A stretch of 64,000 nucleotides of DNA from Rodentibacter genomosp. 2 (lineage in GTDB: Bacteria > Pseudomonadota > Gammaproteobacteria > Enterobacterales > Pasteurellaceae): positions 1-64,000 of the forward strand of contig MLHP01000030.1 of NCBI GenBank assembly GCA_001999425.1, given 5' to 3'. The stretch's first letter is position 1; each line of letters starts with the position of its first letter. Below, in pieces: positions 1 to 10,004 of this stretch. Position numbers and translations under genes: made by a program. The notes beneath the pieces were generated by a model. The model ran no database searches. It saw only the letters and a program-made list of their open reading frames with translations, and had not been told where the DNA came from.

Positions 1-54
1 AATCTACGTCAGCCCCTTACTTTATGTTGTTTATATTTAAAAAAGGAAAACATC

Positions 55-1194
55 ATGAAACAAGTAAGAATTGGTTTAATCGGTACAGGATATATTGGAC
101 GTTGTCATGCCATTGCATATTCGCAAGTCGCAACTGTTTTTCCGCTCGAAGCGCAGCTCGTGTTAGATTATTTAGCGGAGATTACTCCGGAATTAGCCGA
201 ACAAAAAGCCAAAGAGTTTGGCTTTCAGCGTTCTACCGGAAACTGGCGCGATGTTGTAGAAGATCCAAATATTGATGTAGTCGATATTTGTACACCAAAC
301 TTTCTACATAAAGAAATTGCATTGGCAGCCATTGCAAATGGCAAACATGTCTATTCTGAAAAACCGCTCGCATTGACAGCGACAGATGCTAAATTAATGT
401 ATCAAGCATCAAAAAAAGCCGGAGTTAAAACCCTAGTAGGATTTAACTATATCAAAAATCCAACAACCCAATTAGCAAGGGAAATCATTGCAAAAGGAGA
501 AATCGGTGACATTATCCATTTCTATGGCACGCATAATGAAGATTATCTTGCTAATGAAAATACACCATTAGATTGGCACTGTATAAAAGAAAAGGCAGGC
601 TTAGGCGCATTAGGAGATCTTGCCGCACACATTGTTCAAATGTCTCAATATCTACTAGGACAAGAAATTCATTCGGTTATTGGTGATATGCAAACCGTCA
701 TTAAAACAAGACCTAATCCTAAGAACTTACAAGAACGTTTAGCGGTGGAAAATGAAGATCAAGCGACAGCATTAGTGCGTTTTAGCAATGGATGTATGGG
801 GATGATTGAAACTTCCCGTATAGCTTGTGGGCGAAAAATGGGGCTAAGTTATGTTATTACCGGTACGAAAGGCTCAATTATCTACACGCAAGAACGAATG
901 GCAGAATTAAAACTGTATTTACACGATGAAAACCCAGCCAGACAAGGCTTTAAAACTATTTTAACCGGGCCGCTTCACCCTGATTATAAAAATTTTTGCG
1001 TCAGTGCTGGGCATGGAATAGGTTTTAACGATCAAAAAACGGTGGAAATAAGGGATTTGATCAACGGAATTTCTAAAAATTCGACCGCACTTTATCCCGA
1101 TTTTGAGGAAGGCTATAAAGTCTCAAGGGTATTGGATGCTATCGCATTATCTTATGAACAAAAACGCTGGGTTAATGTAGAGGAAATTGTATAA
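55..1194 (+). CDS. Gfo/Idh/MocA-family NAD(P)-dependent oxidoreductase
   Basis: A 379-residue dehydrogenase with an N-terminal Rossmann fold (GTGYIG at residues 10-15), the family EKP motif at 102-104 and a D188...H192 pair in the position of the usual DxxxH catalytic residues. The family oxidises or reduces sugars and cyclitols such as inositol or glucose derivatives. The start is the ATG preceded by AAGGAAAACATC. The ABC importer that follows suggests the substrate is imported by it, and an inositol-like compound is my best guess, but nothing here proves it. One uptake word lies near the 3' end of the coding sequence. Confidence 0.85.
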   Translation: MKQVRIGLIGTGYIGRCHAIAYSQVATVFPLEAQLVLDYLAEITPELAEQKAKEFGFQRSTGNWRDVVEDPNIDVVDICTPNFLHKEIALAAIANGKHVYSEKPLALTATDAKLMYQASKKAGVKTLVGFNYIKNPTTQLAREIIAKGEIGDIIHFYGTHNEDYLANENTPLDWHCIKEKAGLGALGDLAAHIVQMSQYLLGQEIHSVIGDMQTVIKTRPNPKNLQERLAVENEDQATALVRFSNGCMGMIETSRIACGRKMGLSYVITGTKGSIIYTQERMAELKLYLHDENPARQGFKTILTGPLHPDYKNFCVSAGHGIGFNDQKTVEIRDLINGISKNSTALYPDFEEGYKVSRVLDAIALSYEQKRWVNVEEIV

Positions 1195-1215
1195 CCACAA
1201 TTTCTTTCTCCTCAT

Positions 1216-1243
1216 AAATAGGTGCTGTAACGCACCTATTTTC
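1216..1243 (+). terminator. Rho-independent terminator after the oxidoreductase
   Basis: A perfect 10-bp stem AAATAGGTGC/GCACCTATTT with a 6-nt loop and trailing Ts lies 22 bp after the stop codon. It separates the dehydrogenase from the importer genes. Confidence 0.75.
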
Positions 1244-1300
1244 ACACCACAAAATGGATTAAAACTTCTATTATTTTTTAATAAAAAAATTTAGTTCTAA

Positions 1301-1322
1301 AACAAGATCTAGTTCACATTTT
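1301..1322. promoter_or_regulatory. Candidate CRP-binding site upstream of the ABC importer
   Basis: AACAAGATCTAGTTCACATT plus TT matches about 18 of 22 positions of the CRP consensus. The right half TTCACA and the core ATCTAG are intact; the left TGTGA half is degenerate (CAAGA). It lies about 155 bp upstream of the binding-protein gene, which fits catabolite control of sugar uptake. It is a prediction only. Confidence 0.4.
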
Positions 1323-1477
1323 TGAAATTTGATTATTGCAAGCCATATAAGCTAAATGATATACATACAAATAGACCATTTATTTTATATTAAAAAATTA
1401 TGAAATTTATATTTCCAAAAGAATTTCAATAAAGTATTGCTTTTGCTATTCGTCAACTCAATTAAAGGAGTAACCTT

Positions 1478-2416
1478 ATGAAAAAAATACTATTGGCATT
1501 GCTATGCGGTAGCGCTCTACTCACCTCCCAAGCCAGCATGGCTAAAAATATAGTCATCGGTGCGCCAATGGTTGCCTTCTCAGATAAATGGCAAACCTAT
1601 CTTCAGGATGCAATCCGTGAATTCGATAAAGCTCACGATGATGTTGAAATTAAACTTGCCGATGCTAATGGAGATCCTGCCCGCTTACTAAATGACGCAG
1701 AAACCTTTATTGATCAAAAAGTCGATGCCTTACTGGTTGTTCCAACCGATCCGAATATCGTTAAAGTTATTGGTAGAAAAGCTAAACGAGCCGGTATTCC
1801 CCTCATCGTTATTAATCGTAAACCATTAGATGAAGATATGCAGTACGTCACCAGTTATGTAGGCTCCGATGAAATTGAAGGCGGACGCATTCAAGCAGAC
1901 TTTATTGTCAATACACTACAAGGAAAACCCGCAGAAGCCGCTATTTTAATGGGCCCGTTAGGTCAGGATGCACAAATTAAACGGACACAGGGTAATAAAG
2001 AAATTTTTGCCCAAAATAAAAATATAAAAATCTTCACAGAACAAGAAGGAAAATGGGATAGAGCTAAGGGCTTAGAAATCGCAGAAAACCTACTTGCCGC
2101 AAATAAAAATCTAAATGTTGTCGTAAGTAATAATGACGAAATGGCGATTGGTGCTGTCTTGGCAGGAAGAAAATTAGGTCTTAAAGATGAAGATCTCCTC
2201 ATCGTGGGTCTAGATGCGACTCCGGATGCATTGGATTATCTTGGCAAAGGATTGGATGCAACTGTATTTCAATCTGCAGCAGGACAAGGTATGACAGGGG
2301 CTGAAATAGCATATCTAGCCGCTAAAGGAGAAAAAGTACCTGCGGTGAAGTGGGTTCCTTTTGAACTTGTGACCCCGGACAAAAAAGAAGAATATCAAGC
2401 AAAATACAAAAAATAA
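1478..2416 (+). CDS. Periplasmic sugar/cyclitol-binding protein of an ABC importer
   Basis: A 312-residue periplasmic binding protein of the ribose/galactose (RbsB-like, peripl_BP_4) family. Residues 1-22 form a signal peptide with a positive start (MKKILL), a hydrophobic core and a SMA cleavage site. The mature protein has the typical two-lobe sequence pattern, including 'NRKPLDEDM' and the hinge-side 'VGLDATPDAL'. The ribosome site AAAGGAG sits 7 bp before the ATG. The downstream ATPase and permease complete the importer. The ligand is unknown; resemblance to inositol- and ribose-type binding proteins, with a Gfo/Idh enzyme upstream, favours a polyol or pentose. Confidence 0.87.
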   Translation: MKKILLALLCGSALLTSQASMAKNIVIGAPMVAFSDKWQTYLQDAIREFDKAHDDVEIKLADANGDPARLLNDAETFIDQKVDALLVVPTDPNIVKVIGRKAKRAGIPLIVINRKPLDEDMQYVTSYVGSDEIEGGRIQADFIVNTLQGKPAEAAILMGPLGQDAQIKRTQGNKEIFAQNKNIKIFTEQEGKWDRAKGLEIAENLLAANKNLNVVVSNNDEMAIGAVLAGRKLGLKDEDLLIVGLDATPDALDYLGKGLDATVFQSAAGQGMTGAEIAYLAAKGEKVPAVKWVPFELVTPDKKEEYQAKYKK

Positions 2417-2435
2417 TTTCTTTATCGACTATAAC

Positions 2436-2463
2436 GGAAAGGACTACATAGTCCTTTCCTATT
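2436..2463 (+). terminator. Hairpin between binding protein and ATPase genes
   Basis: A perfect 10-bp stem GGAAAGGACT/AGTCCTTTCC with a 4-nt loop lies just after the binding-protein gene. The T-run is short. It probably attenuates or stabilises so that more binding protein than membrane components is made. Confidence 0.55.
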
Positions 2464-2600
2464 AAAAGAACATATCAAAAAATATGAGACATCATATAAA
2501 GGAACCATATTAATAAATACAGGGCGTAAATTGACCGCACTTTAATAACACAGTAATGACGCCAGTAATATTCGTTCTTAATCGATTTAAGGAGTTAAAA

Positions 2601-4106
2601 ATGGTTAATAACCCTAACTCTCCCTACATTTTAGAAATGAGAAATGTATCAAAAACATTTCCCGGGGTAAAAGCACTTGATGAAATTAATCTTCGTGTCA
2701 GACGTGGCAGTATTCATGCATTAATGGGAGAAAATGGCGCGGGGAAATCTACTTTAATGAAAATACTATACGGGATCTATATCCCGGATGAGGGGGGAGA
2801 ATTAATCTTAGACGAAAAACCCTTTAAACCAAGCCGCCCCATTGATGCGATTCGTCGCGGATTGACGATGGTGCCACAAGAAATTTCCCCAGCCGCCAAT
2901 TTAACGATTGCCGATAATTTTTATTTAGGTCGTGAAATTACGCAAGGCAAGTTTTTCCTTGATCAAAAAGCAATGAATGAGCAAGCCTCGACTATTTTAA
3001 AAGATCTCGGCGTACCAATGGATGTTACGCTCAAAATGTCCGAAGTATCGGTAGCAAAAGCACAGCTGGTTGCTATTGCTACCGCAGTTTCCAACGATGC
3101 CAAAATAATCATTATGGATGAACCGACAACCTCATTAACCGAAAATGAAGTTGAGCAGCTGTACCGTATTATTGAAATGGTAAAAGCAAGAGGGATAGCG
3201 ATTATTTTTATTTCCCATAAACTAGATGAAGTTTTCCGTGTATCCGATGAGATTACAGTCATTCGTGACGGTCAATATGTCGATACCAAACCAACCAAAG
3301 ATGTCACCAAAGAGCAACTTATCTCCATGATGGTTGGGCGTGATATGTCCGAAATGTTTCAACGTGAACGTTTTGAGCTTTCAAATGAAATGATACTTGA
3401 GATAAAAAATTTTACTCGTGCGGGACATTATCAAAATATTAACTTTTCTGTACGTAAAGGTGAAATTTTTGGTATTGCTGGGTTAGTTGGCGCAGGACGC
3501 TCAGAGATCGTAGAGGGATTATTCGGTTATAAGCCGGCAGATAGTGGAGAAATTTATATTAAAGGTGAAAAAGCGATCATTAATAATCCACTTGACGCGA
3601 TGAAATATAAAATTGGTTTTGTGACGGAAGATAGAAAGTTAACTGGACTCTTTCTCAATCTTAGTATTACCGACAATATGATTATGCCGAAAATGTCGCC
3701 GTATCTTGATAATCTCTTAGTTTCAGCCACAAGAGCTCAAAAAACAGCAAACGAACAAAAAGCAAAATTAAAAATTAAAGCACCCAATGTCGAAGTCATT
3801 ACCAATAATCTTTCCGGTGGAAATCAACAAAAAGTGTTACTTGCCCGATGGTTACTATTAGAACCGGATATTCTAATTCTGGATGAACCAACAAAAGGGA
3901 TTGATGTGGGAGCAAAGGCGGAATTATATAAACTGATGGTTGAACTATCAAAACAAGGTAAAACCATCATTATGATTACCTCAGATATGTTGGAACTTTT
4001 ATCCATGAGCGACCGAGTGATGGTCATGCACGAAGGACACCAAGTAGGCATTATTCCTCATTCGGAACTAACACAAGAACGGGTTCTTGAATTAGCTTCA
4101 GGCTAG
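2601..4106 (+). CDS. Sugar ABC transporter ATP-binding protein (RbsA-like, two ATPase domains)
   Basis: A 501-residue double ATPase of the RbsA/MglA/XylG type that powers the importer from the cytoplasm. The N-terminal domain has Walker A GENGAGKST (about 43-51) and Walker B IIIMDEPTTSL. The C-terminal domain has the usual degenerate Walker A GLVGAGRSE, signature LSGGNQQKVLLARWLL and Walker B ILILDEPTKGID. The N-terminal signature is atypical (SVAKAQ instead of LSGG), as is common in this subfamily. I chose the ATG at 2601 (GGAGTTAAAA before it) over an in-frame ATG at 2556 with no ribosome site. Confidence 0.9.
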   Translation: MVNNPNSPYILEMRNVSKTFPGVKALDEINLRVRRGSIHALMGENGAGKSTLMKILYGIYIPDEGGELILDEKPFKPSRPIDAIRRGLTMVPQEISPAANLTIADNFYLGREITQGKFFLDQKAMNEQASTILKDLGVPMDVTLKMSEVSVAKAQLVAIATAVSNDAKIIIMDEPTTSLTENEVEQLYRIIEMVKARGIAIIFISHKLDEVFRVSDEITVIRDGQYVDTKPTKDVTKEQLISMMVGRDMSEMFQRERFELSNEMILEIKNFTRAGHYQNINFSVRKGEIFGIAGLVGAGRSEIVEGLFGYKPADSGEIYIKGEKAIINNPLDAMKYKIGFVTEDRKLTGLFLNLSITDNMIMPKMSPYLDNLLVSATRAQKTANEQKAKLKIKAPNVEVITNNLSGGNQQKVLLARWLLLEPDILILDEPTKGIDVGAKAELYKLMVELSKQGKTIIMITSDMLELLSMSDRVMVMHEGHQVGIIPHSELTQERVLELASG

Positions 4107-4155
4107 TTTTTGATCCATCACGATCGGGTTTTTAACAAAAAATAAGAGGTTTAAT

Positions 4156-5109
4156 ATGGAAAACGTGACATTGAAGAAAATTATCAATGCTTATGGAATG
4201 GTCTTAATTTTAATTCTTCTCTTTTTAGGCTTATCGGTTTCAATTGATGGCTTTTTCTCAGCAAGAACAATTTGGAGTATTATTGAGCAAGTCTCTATGT
4301 TTGGAATTATCGCCATTGGCGTGACATTTATCATTATCACAACCGGTATTGATTTATCATCCGGTTCAGTAGTTGCTTTAACCGCCGTAGTTTCTGCTTC
4401 AGTCGTAACGGGTGGAGATACGGTTTCCGCCGCCCTACTTGCTTTTTCCGTATCAATTCTAATCGGTGCTGGACTAGGATTAATTAACGGCGGACTAACA
4501 GCAATTGGCGGTATTCCACCGTTTATCGCTACATTGGGAATGATGATTATCGCTCGTGGTGCAGCGCAACTTTATTCTGACGGTCGTCCGATTGATGCTT
4601 CTTCCGAAGCCTTTACTTGGATTGCTGATATGAATATTTTCGGATTGCCGGGCTTGGTATTGTTATATATTTTAATTGTTATCTTCAGTCATATCTTACT
4701 CAGCCGTTCAACATTTGGTCGCCACGTTTATGCTGTTGGGGGAAATTTAAATGCAGCGAAAATTTGTGGAATCAATACAAGCCGAACCCTAATCTGGGTT
4801 TACATTCTTGGTGGAGCGTTATCCGGTTTAGCCGGTGCCTTATTGGCAGCTCGAACTTATGCAGGAAACCCGTCTTACGGTTTAGCTTGGGAGCTTGATG
4901 CCATCGCAGCAGCCGTTATCGGTGGTGTATCCTTAAGCGGTGGCTTTGGTACGATTCCAATGTGTGTTATCGGTGCATTAATTATTGGTACAACCAATAA
5001 AGGCTTGAATATGCTTGGTGTTGATCCATACTGGCAACAAATTGTAAAAGGTGCAATTATCGTTATTGCTGTTTTACTCGACACATTAAAACGTCGTAAA
5101 AAAGGTTAA
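4156..5109 (+). CDS. Sugar ABC transporter permease (RbsC-like)
   Basis: A 317-residue inner-membrane permease of the BPD_transp_2 (RbsC/XylH) family with about 8-10 hydrophobic segments and a basic C-terminus (KRRKKG). It contains the family-like 'GGIPPFIATLGMM' and 'AAVIGGVSLSGGFGT' loops that contact the ATPase. It starts 49 bp after the ATPase stop, behind AAGAGG, and ends at a strong terminator, so the binding protein, ATPase and permease form one unit. Confidence 0.9.
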   Translation: MENVTLKKIINAYGMVLILILLFLGLSVSIDGFFSARTIWSIIEQVSMFGIIAIGVTFIIITTGIDLSSGSVVALTAVVSASVVTGGDTVSAALLAFSVSILIGAGLGLINGGLTAIGGIPPFIATLGMMIIARGAAQLYSDGRPIDASSEAFTWIADMNIFGLPGLVLLYILIVIFSHILLSRSTFGRHVYAVGGNLNAAKICGINTSRTLIWVYILGGALSGLAGALLAARTYAGNPSYGLAWELDAIAAAVIGGVSLSGGFGTIPMCVIGALIIGTTNKGLNMLGVDPYWQQIVKGAIIVIAVLLDTLKRRKKG

Positions 5110-5135
5110 TCAATATCAAGCAAATTTTTTATAGA

Positions 5136-5172
5136 AAAGGCTTATTTCCCAACAGGAAATAAGCCTTTATAT
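5136..5172 (+). terminator. Rho-independent terminator of the ABC importer
   Basis: A 14-bp perfect stem (AAAGGCTTATTTCC and its complement) with a 5-nt loop lies 26 bp after the permease stop and ends in CCTTTAT. Confidence 0.8.
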
Positions 5173-5252
5173 CTATCAATCGCCCTATTCCCTTGCATTA
5201 TTTCCCTTACAGTGTCAAACTCACTGCAATTTTTAATACCTATAAAGAAACC

Positions 5253-7607
5253 ATGACAAAAAAACAGAAAAGACGCAAACTCCAAGATCCTCATTATCAA
5301 CGTGAGTTGGCTAAATACGGCAATCCGATTCCAAGTAGGGAGCTTATTTTAAGCGTAATTAGCGAAAATAATGCGCCAATGAATAGGGAAGAAATTTTGA
5401 CCGCACTTTCTATCCGTGACGAGGAACAAATGGAAGCGATGCGTCGCCGTTTACGTGCGATGGAAAATGACGGGCAACTTGTTTTTACCAAACGTAAACG
5501 CTATGCCTTACCGGAAAAATTAGATCTGGTTAAGGGCTTGGTAATCGGTCATCGGGAAGGCTATGGTTTCTTGCAGGTTGAGGGTAGAAAAGAGGACTTT
5601 TTCATTCCAAATCCTCAAATGCAACGGGTTATGCATGGTGATTTCGTACTGGCACAACCGGCCGCTCAGGATCATCGCGGTCGCCGTGAAGTTCGCATTG
5701 TACGTGTGCTAGAAAGCCGTAAAAAACAAATTGTCGGTCGTTTCTTTTTGGAAAATGGTTTTAGTTATGTGGTGCCGGATGATAGCCGTATCGGGCGTGA
5801 TATTCTTGTACCAAACGAACATCGTAACGGTGCGCGTATGGGGCAAGTGGTAGTGGTCGAATTACAAGAACGTTCCGCCGCCTTCAATCAGCCGATAGGG
5901 ATTATTACGGAGATTTTAGGTGACAATATGGCAAAAGGAATGGAAGTGGAAATTGCTTTGCGTAATCACGATATTCCCCATAAATTCCCAAGTGCGGTGG
6001 AAAAATACGTCAAAAAATTTACCGAAGACGTTCCTGAAGAAGCAAAAAAAGGTCGTGTTGATTTACGCGATTTACCGTTAGTTACCATTGATGGCGAAGA
6101 TGCCCGCGATTTTGATGATGCGGTCTATTGTGAAAAACAGGGTAAAGGCTGGAAACTTTGGGTAGCGATCGCCGATGTGAGCTATTATGTGCGTTTACGT
6201 TCCGCCTTGGATACGGAAGCCTACAACCGAGGGAACTCAGTGTATTTCCCAAATCGTGTGGTACCAATGTTACCGGAGATTTTATCTAATGGTTTGTGCT
6301 CACTCAATCCGCAGGTCGATCGTCTCTGTATGGTATGTGAAATGCAAATTTCCGCCAAAGGTAAACTCACCGCTTATCGTTTTTATGAAGCGGTAATGAA
6401 TTCCCACGCACGCTTAACCTACACAAAAGTAGCGAAAATATTGGAAGGTGATGCAGAATTGCGGGAACGTTATGTCTCCCTCGTGCCGAATTTGGAAGAA
6501 CTTCATCATCTCTATCAAGCCTTGCTTGCCTCCCGTCATCAACGCGGTGCCATTGATTTTGAAACGATTGAAAGCAAATTTATTTTCAATGCCATGGGAC
6601 GTATTGAGCGGATTGAACCGGTAATTCGCAATGATGCTCATAAAATCATTGAAGAATGTATGATTCTTGCTAATATCGCCGCCGCCAATTTTATGGAAAA
6701 GCACAATGAACCGGCACTATATCGAATTCACGCAATGCCAAGTGAAGAAAAACTCACCTCATTCCGTACTTTTTTGAGTGAGTTCGGCTTAACTTTGGAA
6801 GGCGGGAGAAAACCGACACCCAAAGATTACGCCACCCTGTTAGAAAAAATAAAAACACGACCGGATCACGAGCTGATTCAAATTATGTTGCTACGTTCTT
6901 TAAGCCAAGCAGTGTACAATGCGGACAATATCGGACATTTTGGTTTATCCCTGGAAGAGTATGCCCATTTTACTTCCCCAATCCGCCGTTATCCGGATTT
7001 AACACTCCATCGCAGCATTAAATATTTACTTGCCAAGGAACAGGGAATAAAACGTAAAACCACAGACAGTGGCGGCTATCATTATTCCCTTGATGAAATG
7101 GATCTATTGGGTGATCATTGTTCAATGACGGAACGCAGAGCCGACGACGCGACTCGCGAAGTAGCGGATTGGTTGAAATGCGAATATATGCAAGATCACA
7201 TTAGCAGTGAATTTAACGGGGTGATTTCTTCCGTAACCGGTTTTGGATTGTTTGTACGTTTGGACGATTTATTCATTGACGGCTTAGTGCATATTTCCAC
7301 CTTAGAAAATGATTACTATCAATTTGACGCTGCCAAACAGCGTTTAATTGGCGAAAATAGTGGCATACAATACCGATTGGGCGACAAAGTTCGTATTCGG
7401 GTGGAGTCCGTTCATTTGGAACAAAAAATGATCGATTTTTCACTGGTCAGTAGCGAACGCAAACCACGTCGCATCGGTAAAACGGCAAAAGAAAAAACTA
7501 AAAAAGTATTCACAGAATTGCCATCAAAGGTGACGAAAAAACGCAAAAGTGCGGTCAAAAATAAAAAAGTTTCTAAAAAACCAAGAAAACCGAAAATACA
7601 ATCCTAG
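5253..7607 (+). CDS. rnr: Ribonuclease R
   Basis: A 784-residue 3'-5' exoribonuclease that degrades structured RNA and takes part in rRNA and tmRNA-linked decay. It has an N-terminal helix-turn-helix-like segment, cold-shock domains, the RNB catalytic core with the acidic cluster [11 protein letters not shown] (about 280-290), a C-terminal S1 domain ('[15 protein letters not shown]') and a lysine-rich tail. Start: the ATG at 5253 before TKKQKRR is used; an in-frame ATG at 5193 would add 20 residues unlike the family. rlmB follows 53 bp downstream, the conserved rnr-rlmB pairing. The tail overlaps an uptake word near 7547. Confidence 0.95.
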   Translation: MTKKQKRRKLQDPHYQRELAKYGNPIPSRELILSVISENNAPMNREEILTALSIRDEEQMEAMRRRLRAMENDGQLVFTKRKRYALPEKLDLVKGLVIGHREGYGFLQVEGRKEDFFIPNPQMQRVMHGDFVLAQPAAQDHRGRREVRIVRVLESRKKQIVGRFFLENGFSYVVPDDSRIGRDILVPNEHRNGARMGQVVVVELQERSAAFNQPIGIITEILGDNMAKGMEVEIALRNHDIPHKFPSAVEKYVKKFTEDVPEEAKKGRVDLRDLPLVTIDGEDARDFDDAVYCEKQGKGWKLWVAIADVSYYVRLRSALDTEAYNRGNSVYFPNRVVPMLPEILSNGLCSLNPQVDRLCMVCEMQISAKGKLTAYRFYEAVMNSHARLTYTKVAKILEGDAELRERYVSLVPNLEELHHLYQALLASRHQRGAIDFETIESKFIFNAMGRIERIEPVIRNDAHKIIEECMILANIAAANFMEKHNEPALYRIHAMPSEEKLTSFRTFLSEFGLTLEGGRKPTPKDYATLLEKIKTRPDHELIQIMLLRSLSQAVYNADNIGHFGLSLEEYAHFTSPIRRYPDLTLHRSIKYLLAKEQGIKRKTTDSGGYHYSLDEMDLLGDHCSMTERRADDATREVADWLKCEYMQDHISSEFNGVISSVTGFGLFVRLDDLFIDGLVHISTLENDYYQFDAAKQRLIGENSGIQYRLGDKVRIRVESVHLEQKMIDFSLVSSERKPRRIGKTAKEKTKKVFTELPSKVTKKRKSAVKNKKVSKKPRKPKIQS

Positions 7608-7660
7608 ATTTTCCTATTTTCTTGAAAAGAAAAATGAATAACAAAATATAAAGAGAGCCT

Positions 7661-8401
7661 ATGTCAGAAAAAATCTATGGTATTCACGCCGTAAACAGCA
7701 TTTTAACCCACACACCAGAACGCCTTATTGAAGTTTTTGTACTAAAAGGACGTGAAGATAAACGCCTACAATCATTACTAAACGAATTGCATTCAATCGG
7801 CATTGGTGTGCAATTTGTGAATCGTCAAACTTTAGATAAAAAAGCAAATGGCGAGGTACATCAAGGCATTATTGCACGCGTGCAAGCCATGAAAGAACTG
7901 GGTGAAAACGATCTTGATGATATTCTGCAAAATAGCCAAAACCCACTTTTATTGGTGCTTGATGGCGTAACCGATCCCCACAATCTCGGCGCTTGTTTAC
8001 GCACCGCAGATGCGGCGGGTGTAGCCGCCGTGATTGTACCGAAAGATAAATCGGCACAGCTCACTTCCGTTGCCCGTAAAGTGGCGTGCGGAGCGGCAGA
8101 AACTGTCCCACTCATTCGTGTCACTAATCTTTCTCGTACTCTTCGTGACTTGCAGCAAAATCACAATATTTGGGTTGTAGGAACAGCCGGCGAGGCGACC
8201 GAAACAATTTATCAAAGCAAGCTCACCGGTGCGCTTGCACTGGTCATGGGGGCAGAAGGCGAAGGAATGCGCCGTTTAACCAGAGAACATTGCGATCAAC
8301 TGATAAGTATCCCAATGGCAGGATCAGTTTCGTCCTTGAATGTCTCGGTAGCAACAGGCGTATGTTTGTTTGAGATTGTGCGTCAACGTTTAAGCTCATA
8401 A
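7661..8401 (+). CDS. rlmB: 23S rRNA (guanosine-2251-2'-O)-methyltransferase
   Basis: A 246-residue SpoU/TrmH-family enzyme that methylates G2251 in the peptidyl-transferase P loop using S-adenosylmethionine. The N-terminal substrate-binding domain is followed by the knotted SPOUT domain with [25 protein letters not shown] (about 196) and [10 protein letters not shown] (about 223). The length matches E. coli RlmB. The ribosome site AAAGAGAG is followed by the ATG. It probably shares transcription with rnr. Confidence 0.96.
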   Translation: MSEKIYGIHAVNSILTHTPERLIEVFVLKGREDKRLQSLLNELHSIGIGVQFVNRQTLDKKANGEVHQGIIARVQAMKELGENDLDDILQNSQNPLLLVLDGVTDPHNLGACLRTADAAGVAAVIVPKDKSAQLTSVARKVACGAAETVPLIRVTNLSRTLRDLQQNHNIWVVGTAGEATETIYQSKLTGALALVMGAEGEGMRRLTREHCDQLISIPMAGSVSSLNVSVATGVCLFEIVRQRLSS

Positions 8402-8430
8402 AAACATTTTAAAAAGCGACCGCACTTTAT

Positions 8431-8465
8431 AAAAAATACCGAGTATTTTAAACTCGGTATTTTTT
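8431..8465. terminator. Bidirectional terminator between rlmB and brnQ
   Basis: A 14-bp stem AAAAAATACCGAGT with its complement and a 7-nt loop has A and T runs on both sides, so it can end both converging transcripts. An uptake word at about 8419 precedes it. Confidence 0.85.
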
Positions 8466-8481
8466 ATTGTTCAGCGATTTT

Positions 8482-9777
8482 TTAAGCTTTTTTTCGTCCT
8501 AATAATAACGATAAAGCCAATGCAATAAATGCCGGAACTAACCATGCCATGCCATCGGAATAAAGCGGTAAATGGCCCAGTAAATTCTCAACGGGTTGTG
8601 GTAGTAAATCAACGTTTTTCAAACTATCACAAGCACTAAAGCACACCGTAACCAGTAAAGTGAGGTAATAACTGAGTTTAATATTCGGCAATTTACTACG
8701 GATAATTTGCAGTAATACCAACATAATGGCTACCGGATAAATCAGTAACAATGCCGGAATAGTAATTCTCAATAATTCTGTTAAACCGGTTTGTGCAACC
8801 GTTGTAGTTAAAATCGTAAATACAACGACCCAAAACGGATAAGATAAACGGACATGGAATTTAGAGAAATAATCTGCACAGGCGCTGGTAACACCTACAA
8901 GTGTCGTGATATTCGCTAAAATGATAATGCCTGACATAATCCAAGTACCGGAAATCCCAAATAAAGTATTAACATAACGGGAGAAAATTTGCCCGCCATT
9001 GGTTGCGCCCTCTGCCACTTGCGCACTAGTCGCCCCTAGATAGAACAAGGCAAAATACAGCATTGCCAATAAAAACACGGAAATCAACCCTGCGGAAATC
9101 GTATATTTCATTACCTTTTGTGGAGAAGTAACATTCCGCACTGCCAATGCACGGGCAACAATCCCACCAAAGGCAATAGCCGCCAACACATCCATGGTTT
9201 GGTAGCCGCTGATTAAACCGGAAGTAATTGCAGGATTTGTGGCATAAGCCTTACTTGGCTCAACAATGTCGGAAAGTGGGGAGATAATAACGCTCACGGC
9301 TACCACAACCAATAACACGAGCAATGCCGGTGTCATAAATTTTCCTACGGTTGAAACGATAGTATTAGGGCGTAACATAAAAAACATACCGATAACATTG
9401 AAAACAAGGGAAAAAATAAAATGTGCGTTATCAGTGTCATTTACAATATTCAGCGGTAACCATGCCATTTCATAGGCGACATTAGTCACACGCGGCATGG
9501 CGAACAGAGAACCAATTACTAAATATAATATGGTTAAAAACATCATCTCGGCCCACTTCGGCAAATCGCGGGAAAGCTCCTCCCCTCTCCCAAGCATCGC
9601 TACAACAACCAAAGTAACGAATGGCATGAATACACCGGTTAATATGAAGCCAAAAGATGCGGTAGCCCAATGAGTGCCTGCCGTAAACCCTTCCATTGGC
9701 GGAAAAATAATATTCCCTGCGCCTAAAAAAAGCGCAAAAATCATCATTCCTAAAACAATAATATCTTTACGAATCAT
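8482..9777 (-). CDS. brnQ: Branched-chain amino acid transport system II carrier protein
   Basis: A 431-residue LIVCS-family sodium-coupled symporter for leucine, isoleucine and valine with about 12 membrane segments. It begins RKDIIVLGMMIFALFLGAGN, characteristic of the family, and ends in a short basic tail. The ATG at 9777 is chosen because an earlier in-frame start at 9807 adds a non-homologous leader. It is divergent from nhaA, the same pair seen in related genomes. Confidence 0.93.
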   Translation of the reverse strand: MIRKDIIVLGMMIFALFLGAGNIIFPPMEGFTAGTHWATASFGFILTGVFMPFVTLVVVAMLGRGEELSRDLPKWAEMMFLTILYLVIGSLFAMPRVTNVAYEMAWLPLNIVNDTDNAHFIFSLVFNVIGMFFMLRPNTIVSTVGKFMTPALLVLLVVVAVSVIISPLSDIVEPSKAYATNPAITSGLISGYQTMDVLAAIAFGGIVARALAVRNVTSPQKVMKYTISAGLISVFLLAMLYFALFYLGATSAQVAEGATNGGQIFSRYVNTLFGISGTWIMSGIIILANITTLVGVTSACADYFSKFHVRLSYPFWVVVFTILTTTVAQTGLTELLRITIPALLLIYPVAIMLVLLQIIRSKLPNIKLSYYLTLLVTVCFSACDSLKNVDLLPQPVENLLGHLPLYSDGMAWLVPAFIALALSLLLGRKKA

Positions 9778-10004
9778 AGTATTCTCAGTTAATAAAAAGG
9801 AGCTCATTCTACTACAAAGTACTTGATAACCCTAATCTTCAAATAAAAAAATATGAATCCGTTCATTCCGTCAATATCGACTCAAAAACTATCAGAAAAA
9901 TGACCGCACTTTCAGACCGATATTTTTCGTAGATAAATAAAAATGTGATAGTATCGCGACTTCTTTGAGTTTTTTATTGTATTTATTTTTGGGGAAATCT
10001 TTTT
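9778..10004. promoter_or_regulatory. Divergent brnQ/nhaA promoter region
   Basis: This 227-bp AT-rich spacer must hold both promoters. It carries an uptake word at about 9902. An AATGTGATAGTATCGCG stretch near 9942 could contain a -10-like TAGTAT for nhaA, or half of a CRP site. No clear operator is visible. Confidence 0.4.

Noticed and set aside
24..275. An 83-codon frame at the left edge
   Set aside because: It overlaps the Gfo/Idh gene in another frame, and the latter has the ribosome site and domain motifs.
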